64,000 nucleotides of DNA, from positions 31,281 through 95,280 of the forward strand of contig NZ_JACYOX010000022.1 of the NCBI RefSeq assembly GCF_015352955.1, given 5' to 3'. Below are positions 41,129-50,322 of this stretch, piece by piece. The stretch's first letter is position 1. Each line of letters opens with the position of its first letter. Origin of the DNA: Noviherbaspirillum soli. GTDB lineage: Bacteria; Pseudomonadota; Gammaproteobacteria; Burkholderiales; Burkholderiaceae_D. The notes below the pieces were generated by a model, which searched no databases, was not told the DNA's origin, and saw nothing but the letters and a program-made list of their open reading frames with translations. Both the position numbers and the translations under genes were made by a program.

Positions 41129-42001
41129 ATGAGCTGGCTAGAGAAACTGCTACCCCCGCGCATACAACGTTCCGGCACGGCCAACCGCAAGTCGGTGCCG
41201 GAAGGGCTCTGGGTCAAGTGCCCGTCCTGCGAGGCGGTGCTGTACCGCACCGATCTGGAGTCGAACATCCATGTCTGCCCCAAGTGCAGCCACCACCTGC
41301 GCATCCGCGCCCGCGAGCGCCTCGACGCGCTGCTCGACGCCGAAGGCCGTTATGAAATCGGCCATGAGGCGCTGCCGGTCGATACCCTGAAATTCAAGGA
41401 CAGCAAGAAATATCCGGAACGCCTGAAGTCGGCCATGGAAGCCACTGGCGAAACCGACGCGCTGGTCGTGATGGGCGGCTCCATCATGTCGCTGCCGGTG
41501 GTGATTGCCTGCTTCGAATTCGAATTCATGGGCGGCTCGATGGGCTCGGTGGTGGGCGAGCGCTTCGTGCGCGGCGCCCAGATGGCGCTGGAACAGAAGG
41601 TGCCCTTCATCTGCATCACCGCCACCGGCGGCGCCCGCATGCAGGAAGGCCTGCTGTCGCTGATGCAGATGGCCAAGACCACCGCCATGCTGACCAAGCT
41701 GTCGGAAAAGCGCTTGCCCTTCATTTCGGTGCTGACCGACCCGACCATGGGCGGCGTGTCGGCATCGTTCGCCTTCATGGGCGACGTCGTGATCGCCGAG
41801 CCGAAGGCGCTGATCGGCTTTGCCGGCCCGCGCGTGATCGAAAACACGGTGCGCGAAAAGCTGCCGGAAGGCTTCCAGCGCGCCGAATTCCTGGTGCAGA
41901 AGGGGGCGGTGGACATGATCGTCGACCGTCGCAAGATGCGCGAGGAAATCGCCCGCCTGCTGGCGCTGCTGCAGAACCAGTCGGCCGACGTCCTCGCATA
42001 A
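41129..42001 (+). CDS. accD: Acetyl-CoA carboxylase carboxyltransferase subunit beta
   Basis: Beta half of the carboxyltransferase that forms malonyl-CoA for fatty-acid synthesis; 290 aa. The N-terminal zinc ribbon has C31, C34, C50 and C53 (CPSC and CPKC). The crotonase-fold part includes [40 protein letters not shown] and [17 protein letters not shown]. Start 41129 follows AAAGAGG. The location between trpA and folC is the standard beta-proteobacterial order. A strong terminator follows. Confidence 0.97.
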   Translation: MSWLEKLLPPRIQRSGTANRKSVPEGLWVKCPSCEAVLYRTDLESNIHVCPKCSHHLRIRARERLDALLDAEGRYEIGHEALPVDTLKFKDSKKYPERLKSAMEATGETDALVVMGGSIMSLPVVIACFEFEFMGGSMGSVVGERFVRGAQMALEQKVPFICITATGGARMQEGLLSLMQMAKTTAMLTKLSEKRLPFISVLTDPTMGGVSASFAFMGDVVIAEPKALIGFAGPRVIENTVREKLPEGFQRAEFLVQKGAVDMIVDRRKMREEIARLLALLQNQSADVLA

Positions 42002-42021
42002 GCGGCCGAGTTCGACTCCAT

Positions 42022-42052
42022 GGCCCGGACCTGCTGCAGGTCCGGGCCTTTT
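42022..42052 (+). terminator. Rho-independent terminator after accD
   Basis: An 11-bp perfect stem GGCCCGGACCT (42022-42032) / AGGTCCGGGCC (42038-42048), loop GCTGC, then TTTT. It separates accD from folC by 31 bp. Confidence 0.85.
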
Positions 42053-42083
42053 CAATTGCCCATCCGTCTCCAGATAGCCTGTC

Positions 42084-43391
42084 ATGAACAATCCTAACCT
42101 GCCCACCACGCTCCCCGACTGGCTGAGCCGCCTCGAAGCCATGCATCCCAAGGCGATCGACATGGGCCTCGACCGGGTAGCCCGGGTGCGCGACGCCCTC
42201 GGCCTGCGTTTCGACTGCCCGGTCATCACCGTGGGCGGCACCAATGGCAAGGGTTCGACCTGCGCGATGCTGGAAGCAATCCTGCTGCAGGCAGGCTATC
42301 GGGTTGGCCTCTATACGTCACCGCACCTGGTGCACTTCAATGAGCGTGCGCGTCTGAATGGCGAGATCGTCAACGATGCGGCCCTGGTCGAGCAGTTCCA
42401 GGCGGTCGAGTCTGCACGCGGTGACGTGTCGCTGACTTATTTTGAATTCACCACGCTGGCGATACTGCGCCTGTTTGCGCAGGCGGGCCTGGATGCCGTG
42501 ATCCTGGAAGTCGGACTGGGCGGGCGGCTGGACGCGGTCAATGTGATCGACGCCGATGTGGCCATTGTCACCAGCGTCGACATCGACCATACCGAATATC
42601 TTGGCGTGACGCGCGAGCAGATCGGCTTTGAGAAGGCAGGCATTTTCCGCAGCGGCCGGCCGGCGATCTGCAGCGACCCGGTGCCGCCGGAGTCGCTGAA
42701 AAAGCATGCGGAGGATATCGGCGCCGACCTGTGGCTGCTGGGCAGGGATTTCAATTATTCCGGCGACAAGCAGCAATGGAATTACGGCGGCCGGAACATG
42801 CGCCGCAATGCGCTGGGCTATCCCGGGCTGCGCGGCGCCAACCAGCTGCTCAACGCCTGCGCGGCGCTGGCGGCGCTGGAAGCGCTGCGCGACCGCCTGC
42901 CGCTCGGCGCGCAGGAAGTGCGCAGCGGACTGGCGATGGTGGAGTTGCCGGGACGCTTCCAGGTACTGCCCGGGAGGCCGACCGTGGTGCTGGATGTTGC
43001 GCATAATCCACATGCAGCCGGCGCTCTGGCCCAGAATCTTGGCAACATGGGTTTCCATCCTTACACCTTTGCCGTGTTCGGTGCGATGAGCGACAAGGAT
43101 ATTGACGGCATCATTTCGCACATGAAGCCGCATATCGACCACTGGTGTGTGACCGATTTACCTCTGCCAAGAGCGGCCAGCGCCGCCAGCATTGCGGAAA
43201 AGTTGTCCGAAGCAGGTGTACAGGGTGCCGGTGCGCCGGATGCCGAACACAGCATCCTGACCTTTGCCAGCCCGGAAGAAGCCTATGCAAATGCGAGAAG
43301 CAGGGCAGGGGAGAATGATAGAATTGCGGTTTTCGGATCTTTCCTTACGGTAGCAGGCGTGATAGCCGCACGTAAATCCGAATATCACTGA
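42084..43391 (+). CDS. folC: Bifunctional folylpolyglutamate synthase / dihydrofolate synthase
   Basis: Mur-ligase-fold enzyme that adds glutamate to dihydropteroate and to folates; 435 aa. The ATP loop VGGTNGKGSTCAMLE is intact, followed by GLYTSPHLVHFNERARLNG, the EVGLGGRLDAVNVID motif and the metal/ATP segment SVDIDHTEYLG. The C-terminal domain begins about residue 295 (DVAHNPHAAGALAQNL). It works downstream of folP in the folate route. The SPOR gene starts 19 bp later. Confidence 0.96.
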   Translation: MNNPNLPTTLPDWLSRLEAMHPKAIDMGLDRVARVRDALGLRFDCPVITVGGTNGKGSTCAMLEAILLQAGYRVGLYTSPHLVHFNERARLNGEIVNDAALVEQFQAVESARGDVSLTYFEFTTLAILRLFAQAGLDAVILEVGLGGRLDAVNVIDADVAIVTSVDIDHTEYLGVTREQIGFEKAGIFRSGRPAICSDPVPPESLKKHAEDIGADLWLLGRDFNYSGDKQQWNYGGRNMRRNALGYPGLRGANQLLNACAALAALEALRDRLPLGAQEVRSGLAMVELPGRFQVLPGRPTVVLDVAHNPHAAGALAQNLGNMGFHPYTFAVFGAMSDKDIDGIISHMKPHIDHWCVTDLPLPRAASAASIAEKLSEAGVQGAGAPDAEHSILTFASPEEAYANARSRAGENDRIAVFGSFLTVAGVIAARKSEYH

Positions 43392-43410
43392 CAAATTCAG
43401 CAACAATCGC

Positions 43411-44331
43411 ATGGGCTTGCTCTCATTCCTCCGCAAAAACAAGCAGGAATCCCGTTCCGACAGCACTTTCCAATCGCGTGCCGAGGAGGATTCCGACGCC
43501 GTGCGCAGCCGCGGCAAGCGTGGCAAGACTGGCAAGGAACGCAGGGCGTCCGACCCGGTGCTTCCGGAAAAGAAACGTGCCCGCCGCCGCCTGGTTGGCG
43601 CCGTGGCGCTGGTGCTGGCAGCAGTGGTCGGTCTGCCGATGATTTTGGATTCCGAGCCCAAGCCGGTTACCGATGACATCGCCATCGACATTCCGTCCAA
43701 GGACAAGCGAACCCAGGCTGGCGCCGTGCAAACGCCGCCGCCGGTGGCGAGCGCACCGAAGCTGCCCAGCAACGCCGGCCTGGACAAGGATGAGGAAGTA
43801 ATCGATCCCGCCAGTCTTCCAACTCCGAGCGAAGCCGCGCCTTCCACCGCGGCACGTTCGGAGATGCCGCAACTTGTCAAGCCCGAACCCAAACCCAGGG
43901 CCGAGCCGCGCGCCGAAACGCCGCGCCCGCCCAAGCCCGAGGGCAAGAACGAAGCCAAGCCTGAGCGTAAAACCGAACTGGCGCATGCCAAGCCGGAAGC
44001 GAAGCCGGCGCCGCACGCTATCGAGAAGGCGGACGAGGCCAGCCGCGCCAGGGCCATCCTGGAAGGCCGCGCGGAGCCCAAGCCGGAAGCGAAGAAGGAA
44101 TCCGGTCGCTTCGTGGTGCAGGTCGCGGCACTGGCAACGCAGGACAAGGTCGATGAATTGCAGGACAAGTTGCGTTCTGCCGGTATTTCTTCCTTCACAC
44201 AGAAAGTATCGACGGATGGCGGCAGCCGGACCCGGATCCGCGTCGGCCCCTTCAGCAGCAAGGAAGAGGCAGACCGGGTACGTGCCAAGCTGTCGAAGAT
44301 TGGCCTGGCTGGCACGCTGGTGCCGGCCTGA
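43411..44331 (+). CDS. SPOR domain protein, single-pass inner-membrane
   Basis: 306-aa protein. A basic N-terminal cytoplasmic part (about 1-65), one TM segment at about residues 67-85 (GAVALVLAAVVGLPMIL), a Pro/Lys/Glu-rich periplasmic linker, and a C-terminal SPOR domain about 230-305 (FVVQVAALATQDKVDELQDK, then RTRIRVGPFSSKEEADRV) that binds septal peptidoglycan denuded of stem peptides. It is a DedD-like division-site protein by topology. The folC-SPOR-cvpA-purF cluster is conserved among beta- and gamma-proteobacteria, where dedD occupies this position. Confidence 0.9.
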   Translation: MGLLSFLRKNKQESRSDSTFQSRAEEDSDAVRSRGKRGKTGKERRASDPVLPEKKRARRRLVGAVALVLAAVVGLPMILDSEPKPVTDDIAIDIPSKDKRTQAGAVQTPPPVASAPKLPSNAGLDKDEEVIDPASLPTPSEAAPSTAARSEMPQLVKPEPKPRAEPRAETPRPPKPEGKNEAKPERKTELAHAKPEAKPAPHAIEKADEASRARAILEGRAEPKPEAKKESGRFVVQVAALATQDKVDELQDKLRSAGISSFTQKVSTDGGSRTRIRVGPFSSKEEADRVRAKLSKIGLAGTLVPA

Positions 44332-44349
44332 TCCAGGCTGGCAGGCGGC

Positions 44350-44838
44350 GTGACGATCTTCGACTATTTGACTCTGTTCATTCTGGTCGCATCGGTCATC
44401 GTCAGCACCATGCGCGGCGTGGTTCGCGAAGTACTGTCGCTGGTGAGTTGGGTGGCGGCGTTTGTAGTAGCGAACATGTACGGAGAAACCCTGGCGCAGT
44501 GGCTGCCGGCAGCCGTGCCGGGCGCGCTTACCCGGCTCATTGTCGCCTTCGTGGTGCTGTTCATCGGCACCCGGCTGCTGATGGGTTTGCTGATTCTGAT
44601 GTGCGAGGCGCTGATCAAGGCCGGCGGCCTTTCCTTCATTGATCGCGGCCTGGGAAGCGTATTCGGTTTTGCGCGCGGCATGCTGATTGTGCTGGTTGCA
44701 GTGTTGATATGCGGCATGACTGCCATTCCGCAGCAGCCTTTCTGGAAAGATGCGATGCTTAGCCCCCTGGCCGAATCCGCGGCCCGCAGCGTCAAGCCTT
44801 TCCTGCCCGGGGAATTTGCCCGGCATGTACAGTTTTGA
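44350..44838 (+). CDS. cvpA: CvpA family membrane protein
   Basis: 162-aa protein with four predicted TM segments (ILVASVIVSTMRGVVREV, WVAAFVVANMYGE, LIVAFVVLFIGTRLLMGL, ARGMLIVLVAVLICGMTA). CvpA in E. coli is needed for colicin V export and is linked to stress and bile resistance; the molecular role is unknown. The start is GTG at 44350 (MTIFDYLTLFILVAS is the family opening), with a weak ribosome site. It is directly upstream of purF, as in E. coli. Confidence 0.93.
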   Translation: MTIFDYLTLFILVASVIVSTMRGVVREVLSLVSWVAAFVVANMYGETLAQWLPAAVPGALTRLIVAFVVLFIGTRLLMGLLILMCEALIKAGGLSFIDRGLGSVFGFARGMLIVLVAVLICGMTAIPQQPFWKDAMLSPLAESAARSVKPFLPGEFARHVQF

Positions 44839-44862
44839 ATTGTCTTAGTTAGGAGTTCCACC

Positions 44863-46380
44863 ATGTGTGGCATTGCAGGCGTCGTCTCCCAAAGCCCCGT
44901 CAACCAGCTGATCTACGATGCATTGCTGCTGCTGCAGCACCGCGGTCAGGATGCGGCGGGCATCGCGACCAATCAGGGCAACAAGTTCTACATGCACAAG
45001 GCAAACGGCATGGTGCGCGATGTGTTCCGCACCCGCAACATGCGCTCGCTGCCAGGCAACATGGGCATTGGACAATGCCGTTACCCGACCGCCGGTTCTT
45101 CCAGCGAAGAGGAAGCCCAGCCCTTCTACGTGAATGCGCCGTTCGGCATCACCCTGGCCCATAACGGCAACCTGACCAACTGGGAACAGCTCAAGATCGA
45201 GATGTTCCGCAACGATCGCCGTCACATCAACACCAGTTCCGACTCGGAAGTGCTGCTCAACGTGCTGGCCCATGAAATCCAGCAGGCAACGCTGGGTTAT
45301 TCGCTGGATCCGTCGGCGCTGTTCAAGGCGGTGGCGTCGCTGCACAAGCGCGTGCGCGGCTCCTACGCGGTGGTGGCGCAGATCGCCGGCTTCGGCATGC
45401 TGGCCTTCCGCGATCCTTTCGGCATCCGTCCGCTGTGCCTGGGCGTGAATGAAACCGACGCCGGCACCGAATACCTGGTGGCCAGCGAGTCGGTCGCGCT
45501 GGAGGGACTGGGCTTCCGCTTCGTGCGCGACGTAACGCCCGGCGAAGCGATCTTCATCGACATCGACGGCAATATGGTCAGCCAGCAATGCGCGGAAAAC
45601 CCGGTGCTCAATCCCTGCGCCTTCGAATTCGTCTACCTTGCCCGTCCAGACTCTGTCATCGACGGCGCCTCGGTCTACCATTCCCGCCTGAAAATGGGCG
45701 AATACCTGGCCGACAAGATCCGCCGCCAGTTCAGCGCGGGCGATATCGACGTGGTGATGCCGATTCCCGATTCCTCCCGCCCGTCCACCATCGAACTGGC
45801 GCTGAAGCTCAACCTCGACTACCGCGAAGGCTTCATCAAGAACCGCTATATCGGCCGCACCTTCCTGATGCCGGGACAGGCGATCCGCCGCAAGTCGGTG
45901 CGCCAGAAGCTCAATGCCATCGGCTCCGAGTTCAAGGGCAAGAGCGTGCTGCTGGTGGACGATTCCATCGTCCGCGGCACCACCAGCCGCGAGATCGTGC
46001 AGATGGCGCGCGACGCCGGCGCCCGCCGCGTGATTTTCGCCTCCGCCGCGCCGCCGGTGATCTTCCCGAACGTGTACGGCATCGACATGCCGACCCGCAG
46101 CGAACTGATTGCCTACGGCCGTACGGAAGAGGAAGTCTGCCGTGAAATCACCGCCGACGCGCTGGTGTACCAGGACCTGGAGGCGCTGAAACGCTCGATT
46201 TCCGACGCCAATCCGGCCATCCAGCGCTTCGAGGCATCCTGCTTCGACGGCAACTACATCACCGGCGACATTTCCCGCGACTATCTCGACCGCATCGAAA
46301 CCGCACGCGGCAATGTACAGCCAACCAACGAAGACATGGTGCGTTCCCAACTGAACCTGTCGCTGGCTCCGGCCGACTGA
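44863..46380 (+). CDS. purF: Amidophosphoribosyltransferase
   Basis: First step of purine synthesis: makes 5-phosphoribosylamine from PRPP and glutamine; 505 aa. The N-terminal nucleophile cysteine is residue 2 (MCGIAGVVSQSP) after Met removal. The glutaminase has QCRYPTAGSSSEEEAQPF and NGNLTN. The PRPP loop is VLLVDDSIVRGTTSREIVQ. AGGAG lies eight bases before the ATG. No iron-sulfur cysteine cluster of the Bacillus type is seen, so it is the gamma/beta-proteobacterial form. Confidence 0.97.
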   Translation: MCGIAGVVSQSPVNQLIYDALLLLQHRGQDAAGIATNQGNKFYMHKANGMVRDVFRTRNMRSLPGNMGIGQCRYPTAGSSSEEEAQPFYVNAPFGITLAHNGNLTNWEQLKIEMFRNDRRHINTSSDSEVLLNVLAHEIQQATLGYSLDPSALFKAVASLHKRVRGSYAVVAQIAGFGMLAFRDPFGIRPLCLGVNETDAGTEYLVASESVALEGLGFRFVRDVTPGEAIFIDIDGNMVSQQCAENPVLNPCAFEFVYLARPDSVIDGASVYHSRLKMGEYLADKIRRQFSAGDIDVVMPIPDSSRPSTIELALKLNLDYREGFIKNRYIGRTFLMPGQAIRRKSVRQKLNAIGSEFKGKSVLLVDDSIVRGTTSREIVQMARDAGARRVIFASAAPPVIFPNVYGIDMPTRSELIAYGRTEEEVCREITADALVYQDLEALKRSISDANPAIQRFEASCFDGNYITGDISRDYLDRIETARGNVQPTNEDMVRSQLNLSLAPAD

Positions 46381-46447
46381 TTCTCATGCCCGAGGCCGCT
46401 GCCGGGCGGCCACGCGGCGCAACCCGCTTTTGCGAATCTGCACACCG

Positions 46448-47695
46448 ATGAACGAGAACCACAAACCGCAGTACGGCTTCACCACCACCATCCTGCATGG
46501 CGACCGGCAAAAACCGATCGAGCACGGCTCCCTGCACAAGCCCATCCATACCTCGGTCGCCTTTGGCTATAAGGATGCACGCGAGCTGGCAGCGGTATTC
46601 CAGGGACGGCAGCCGGGCTACCGCTACGGCCGCCAGGGCAACCCCACCGTGTCGGCGCTGGAAGACAAGATCACCAAGATGGAAAACGGCTACGGCACCA
46701 TCTGTTTTTCGACCGGCATGGCAGCCATCGGCGCGGTGGCGCAGGCGCTGCTGCGGGAGGGCGACCATGTTGTCTCGTCGGCCTTCCTGTTCGGCAATAC
46801 CAACAGCTTGTGGCAAACCGTCGGCGCGCAGGGCGTGTCCGTATCGATGGTGGATGCAACAGAGGTGGCCAATGTCGAAGCGGCGCTGACGCCGGCCACC
46901 CGGCTGGTGTTCGTGGAAACCATCGCCAACCCGCGCACCCAGGTGGCGGATCTGGCGCGCATCGGCACCCTGTGCCGCGAGCGCGGCATCCTGTTCATCG
47001 TCGATAACACCATGACCTCGCCTTATCTGTTCCAGCCCAAGGCGGTTGGCGCGGGGCTGGTGGTCAATGCGCTGACCAAGTCGATTGCCGGCCACGGCAT
47101 CGCCCTGGGCGGCAGCCTGACCGACACTGGTGTATACGACTGGACCCGCTATCCGCATATCGCCGAAAACTACAGGAAGTTTCCGCCGGTGCAGTGGGGC
47201 ATGGCGCAGATCCGCGCCAAGGCGCTGCGCGATTTCGGCGGCACGCTCGGCCCGGAGGCAGCCCACCACATCGCAGTCGGCGCCGAAACCATGGCATTGC
47301 GGCTCGAGCGGGAATGCAGCAATGCGCTGTCGCTGGCCGAAATGCTCGATGCCGACGAACGCGTGGCGGCTGTCCATTATCCAGGGCTGAAGTCGCATCC
47401 ACAGCATGCACTGGCCAGCGAACTGTTCCGCGCCTACGGCAGCCTGCTGAGCTTCGAGTTGAAGGATGGCATCGACTGCTTCGATTTCCTGAACCGGCTG
47501 CGCCTGGCCATTCCAGCCAGCAATCTCGGCGACACCCGTACCCTGGTCATTCCGGTGGCGCACACCATCTTCTATGAAATGGGCCCAGAGCGGCGTGCCA
47601 GCATGGGCATCGCCGAGTCCCTGATCCGGGTGTCGGTCGGCATCGAGGACAATGCCGACCTGCTGGAGGACTTCCGCCAGGCGCTCGCCGGCTAG
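46448..47695 (+). CDS. metZ: O-succinylhomoserine sulfhydrylase-like / cystathionine gamma-synthase family PLP enzyme
   Basis: 415-aa PLP enzyme of the Cys/Met metabolism family. PIHTSVAFGYKDARELAAVFQG and PGYRYGRQGNPTVSALEDKITKMENG open the protein, and the PLP lysine is in VVNALTKSIAGHG. The purF-metZ order suggests O-succinylhomoserine sulfhydrylase, making homocysteine from succinylhomoserine and sulfide. A cystathionine gamma-synthase activity cannot be excluded from sequence. Start 46448 is preferred over 46430. The stop TAG is the first three bases of a 22-bp inverted repeat. Confidence 0.8.
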   Translation: MNENHKPQYGFTTTILHGDRQKPIEHGSLHKPIHTSVAFGYKDARELAAVFQGRQPGYRYGRQGNPTVSALEDKITKMENGYGTICFSTGMAAIGAVAQALLREGDHVVSSAFLFGNTNSLWQTVGAQGVSVSMVDATEVANVEAALTPATRLVFVETIANPRTQVADLARIGTLCRERGILFIVDNTMTSPYLFQPKAVGAGLVVNALTKSIAGHGIALGGSLTDTGVYDWTRYPHIAENYRKFPPVQWGMAQIRAKALRDFGGTLGPEAAHHIAVGAETMALRLERECSNALSLAEMLDADERVAAVHYPGLKSHPQHALASELFRAYGSLLSFELKDGIDCFDFLNRLRLAIPASNLGDTRTLVIPVAHTIFYEMGPERRASMGIAESLIRVSVGIEDNADLLEDFRQALAG

Positions 47696-47859
47696 GAGCC
47701 TGCGCGGCAGAAGGCGGCGAAGCGAAACGTGCGAAAAACGAGGACAGTTTGGTGGCACTGACAAGCCCAGGGTGGTTCCCTGGGCGCAGGTGGTGGCACC
47801 GAACTGGACCGTTTTCCCGCGCGTTGCAGCCGCCGATCCTTCTGCCGCGCAGGCTCCTA
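47693..47859. repeat. 167-bp palindromic element with 22-bp perfect terminal inverted repeats
   Basis: Left end 47693-47714 and right end 47838-47859 are exact reverse complements (TAGGAGCCTGCGCGGCAGAA on the left, then GG). Pairing continues imperfectly inward to a central 8-bp hairpin GCCCAGGG / CCCTGGGC around TGGTT (47765-47785). TA lies at both extreme ends. No protein is encoded. It sits exactly between convergent metZ and the LOG gene. It could be a MITE-like element, a bidirectional terminator, or a structured RNA. Confidence 0.75.
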
Positions 47860-47864
47860 AAGCT

Positions 47865-48470
47865 TCAGGGCACGATCTTCTGTGCCTGTTCCCGCTCCAG
47901 CCATTTCACCGTGTGGCTGGGCACGAAATTCTCGAGCAGATCCAGCAACGCCGGCGCGCTGGGCGCATGCATCAGCAGCCGGGCATGGTCAGGGCGTACG
48001 AAGCCCTGCGTCACCAGGTGGCTGGCAAAGCCGGTCAGGCCGTCGTAGAAACCGTCGACATTCAAAAGGCCGATCGGCTTTTCATGCAAGCCGAGCTGCG
48101 CCCAGGTCGTGACCTCGAACAATTCCTCCAGCGTGCCAAAACCGCCCGGCATGGCGATGAAGCCATCCGACAAGTCGGCCATCATGGCCTTGCGTTCATG
48201 CATGTCCTTCACCACATGCAGTTCGGTCAGACCATGATGGCCGACCTCGCGTTTCATCAGCGCCTCGGGAATCACGCCAGTGGCCCGGCCGCCACCCTGC
48301 ATGACGGCATCGGCGATGGCGCCCATCAGCCCGACATTGCCGCCACCGTATACCAGCCCGATGTCGCGCCTGACGAGTTCCTCGCCGAGCGCGCGGGCTG
48401 CCTGTGCATAGCGCTCGGAGGCGCCCATCGCAGAGCCGCAATAGACGCAGAGTGATCTGATTTTTTTCAT
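47865..48470 (-). CDS. LOG family protein (TIGR00730 Rossmann fold)
   Basis: 201-aa lysine-decarboxylase-like / LOG protein, in plants and bacteria a cytokinin riboside 5'-monophosphate phosphoribohydrolase. Motifs: VYCGSAMGASERYAQAA, YGGGNVGLMGAIAD, and the catalytic loop PGGFGTLEELFEVTTW near residue 108. The bacterial homologues often have nucleotide-5'-monophosphate nucleosidase activity; cytokinin synthesis is only a possibility. Its 3' end abuts the palindromic element. Confidence 0.9.
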   Translation of the reverse strand: MKKIRSLCVYCGSAMGASERYAQAARALGEELVRRDIGLVYGGGNVGLMGAIADAVMQGGGRATGVIPEALMKREVGHHGLTELHVVKDMHERKAMMADLSDGFIAMPGGFGTLEELFEVTTWAQLGLHEKPIGLLNVDGFYDGLTGFASHLVTQGFVRPDHARLLMHAPSAPALLDLLENFVPSHTVKWLEREQAQKIVP

Positions 48471-48528
48471 TGTGATGCAACCTGACTGAATGAATTAAAT
48501 GGACTTGAGTTGAATTGAACTGACTGGC

Positions 48529-49194
48529 TTACCTGGGGCGCTTCGAATATTCCTCGACCAGCTTCAGAAACAGCGCATGCGTATCGCCCCGCAGATACGG
48601 GCCGATCAGCGACAGCACCTGGTAACAGCCGCGCATCAGGGCTTCCGCCATGACCTGCTGCTCGGTGTACCTGCGTGGATTGAGCACGTATTCATACGAC
48701 ATCCAGTAACTTGCCACCACCACGATGTTCGATGCCAGCGCATCGATTTCCATATCGCTTGCCTGCAGCGCGTTGTCGCTGCGCAGGCCTTCGCAAAGCT
48801 GCCGTGCAACCAGGATCTTGTGCTTGTAGATTTCCTTGAACTGCAGTTCGAGTTTGCGGTTGCGCGAGAGCAGGTCAGACAGGTCGCGGTAGAAAAAACG
48901 ATAGCGCCAGTGCAGCTCGAAAATCAGGTGCAGGTAGAGCCACACGTCTTCGATGGTCGGGCGGCGGTCCGCGGGCACCGACAGCATGCGCAGGATCTCT
49001 CCTTCGAACTGGGCAAAGATCGAGTCGACGATGTCGTCCTTGTTGCGGAAGTGGTAGTACAGGTTCCCGGGCGAAATGCCCATTTCCTCGGCAATGATGG
49101 TGGTGGTGATGTTCGGCTCGCCGAACTCATTGAACAAGCGCAGCGATAATTCCAGTATCCGTTCGCGGGTGCGGCGTGGCGCTTTTGCTTGCAT
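48529..49194 (-). CDS. TetR/AcrR family transcriptional regulator
   Basis: 221-aa repressor-type regulator. The N-terminal helix-turn-helix (residues about 9-55) shows RERILELSLRLFNEFGEPNI, then IAEEMGISPGNLYYHFRNKDDI. The rest is a helical ligand-binding domain typical of the group with the YSRNRKLELQ-like basic region. No adjacent efflux or catabolic operon reveals its target. It is followed 58 bp later by the LOG gene on the same strand. Confidence 0.9.
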   Translation of the reverse strand: MQAKAPRRTRERILELSLRLFNEFGEPNITTTIIAEEMGISPGNLYYHFRNKDDIVDSIFAQFEGEILRMLSVPADRRPTIEDVWLYLHLIFELHWRYRFFYRDLSDLLSRNRKLELQFKEIYKHKILVARQLCEGLRSDNALQASDMEIDALASNIVVVASYWMSYEYVLNPRRYTEQQVMAEALMRGCYQVLSLIGPYLRGDTHALFLKLVEEYSKRPR

Positions 49195-49299
49195 TGGCGG
49201 GGAAGGGGGCGTGAACTGTCGGGTGGGGGCCTAGGATAGCATTGAAGGCGGCAATCCCGAAGCAGGAGCGCCGGCTCATGAAGCTCGCGGGCCGCTACT

Positions 49300-49764
49300 T
49301 CACTCCGGCATCACCACCTTGTCGAGGATATGGATGACGCCGTTGTCGGCGGCCACGTCGCTCTCGATCACATTGGCCTGATCGACCGTGACCTTGCCAT
49401 TGTCGGACTTGACCGTGACGAAGTCACCCTGCGTAGTCTTGATCTGGCCTGGCTTGACTTCGGTGACCAGCATCTTGCCCGGCACCACATGATGCGCCAG
49501 CACGGCGGCCAGCTTGACCTTGTCCTTCGACAGCGCATCCCAGCTGCCTGCGGGCAGCTTGGAAAATGCCTCGTCGCTGGGTGCAAACACGGTATAGGGG
49601 CCGGTTCCCTTCAGGGTGTCACTGAATCCGGCAGACTTGACGGCCGCCGAGAAAATCTTGAGATTGGTTGCTGACGCCGCCTTGTCCACCAGGTCGGCTG
49701 CGCTGCTGGCTGCGCTGGCCACCAGCAATACTGCAGCAGCCAAATAGTTGAAAATTCTGTTCAT
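49300..49764 (-). CDS. Secreted fasciclin-domain protein
   Basis: 154-aa secreted protein with one fasciclin (FAS1) domain. Signal peptide MNRIFNYLAAAVLLVASAASSAA. Fasciclin H1 motif YTVFAPSDEAFSKLPAG, H-box-like VLAHHVVPGKML, and H2 motif ADNGVIHILDKVVMP at the end. FAS1 domains mediate adhesion; bacterial versions are often surface or periplasmic proteins of unclear role. The start at 49764 follows AAGGAA. A longer upstream frame lacks signal-peptide logic. Confidence 0.92.
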   Translation of the reverse strand: MNRIFNYLAAAVLLVASAASSAADLVDKAASATNLKIFSAAVKSAGFSDTLKGTGPYTVFAPSDEAFSKLPAGSWDALSKDKVKLAAVLAHHVVPGKMLVTEVKPGQIKTTQGDFVTVKSDNGKVTVDQANVIESDVAADNGVIHILDKVVMPE

Positions 49765-49917
49765 TGCGATTCCTTTAAGGCTATGCCCGCTGCGCCGTGC
49801 ATCATGCACGGAAGCATCAAGGCTCTTCCATATGGTTGCCATACAATCGAAAAGTTTCAATTGCAGCCCGGCGATGCAATGGCATTCCCGCCATGCGCAA
49901 GGGGTGACCACACGTTC

Positions 49918-50316
49918 ATGGAAATAAATCAAACCGTCAGGACCTGCATCATTGCCATCGCATGGGCATGGCTGGCCGGCATTGCCTGTCTGTTTCTTTC
50001 ATTGCAGTTCAGTCCGCCGCGCTTTTCATTCGATGCGATGGGCGGCGCGCTCTGGACTTCGGTCAAGTCCAGCCTGCTCTACGTGCTGCCGCCGCTGCTG
50101 GCGCTGGCAGCGTGGCGGTTGCGGCGGCGCAGCCTGGATGCGGCGATCGCGGTGCTTGCCGCCTGCCTGTGGATGGTGTTGACGGTGGGGTGGTGGGCGA
50201 TCCACTTCAACCCGTTTCCGTGGATGGCGACGCTGCGCAACATGGTGCTGCTGCTGCCGTCGATTCTGGTGCCCTGTTTGATTTTCTGGCGGCTGCTTGC
50301 CCGGAAAGTCGCTTAA
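49918..50316 (+). CDS. Hypothetical four-segment membrane protein
   Basis: 132-aa protein that I do not recognise. Hydrophobic segments at about residues 12-30 (IAIAWAWLAGIACLFLSL), 48-66 (SLLYVLPPLLALAAW), 74-92 (AAIAVLAACLWMVLTVGWWAI) and 102-122 (NMVLLLPSILVPCLIFW) suggest four membrane spans. Start 49918 gives a normal membrane-protein N-terminus (MEINQTVR). It lies between divergent fasciclin and convergent lipase genes and shows no domain signature. Confidence 0.6.
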   Translation: MEINQTVRTCIIAIAWAWLAGIACLFLSLQFSPPRFSFDAMGGALWTSVKSSLLYVLPPLLALAAWRLRRRSLDAAIAVLAACLWMVLTVGWWAIHFNPFPWMATLRNMVLLLPSILVPCLIFWRLLARKVA

Positions 50317-50322
50317 GGGTTT

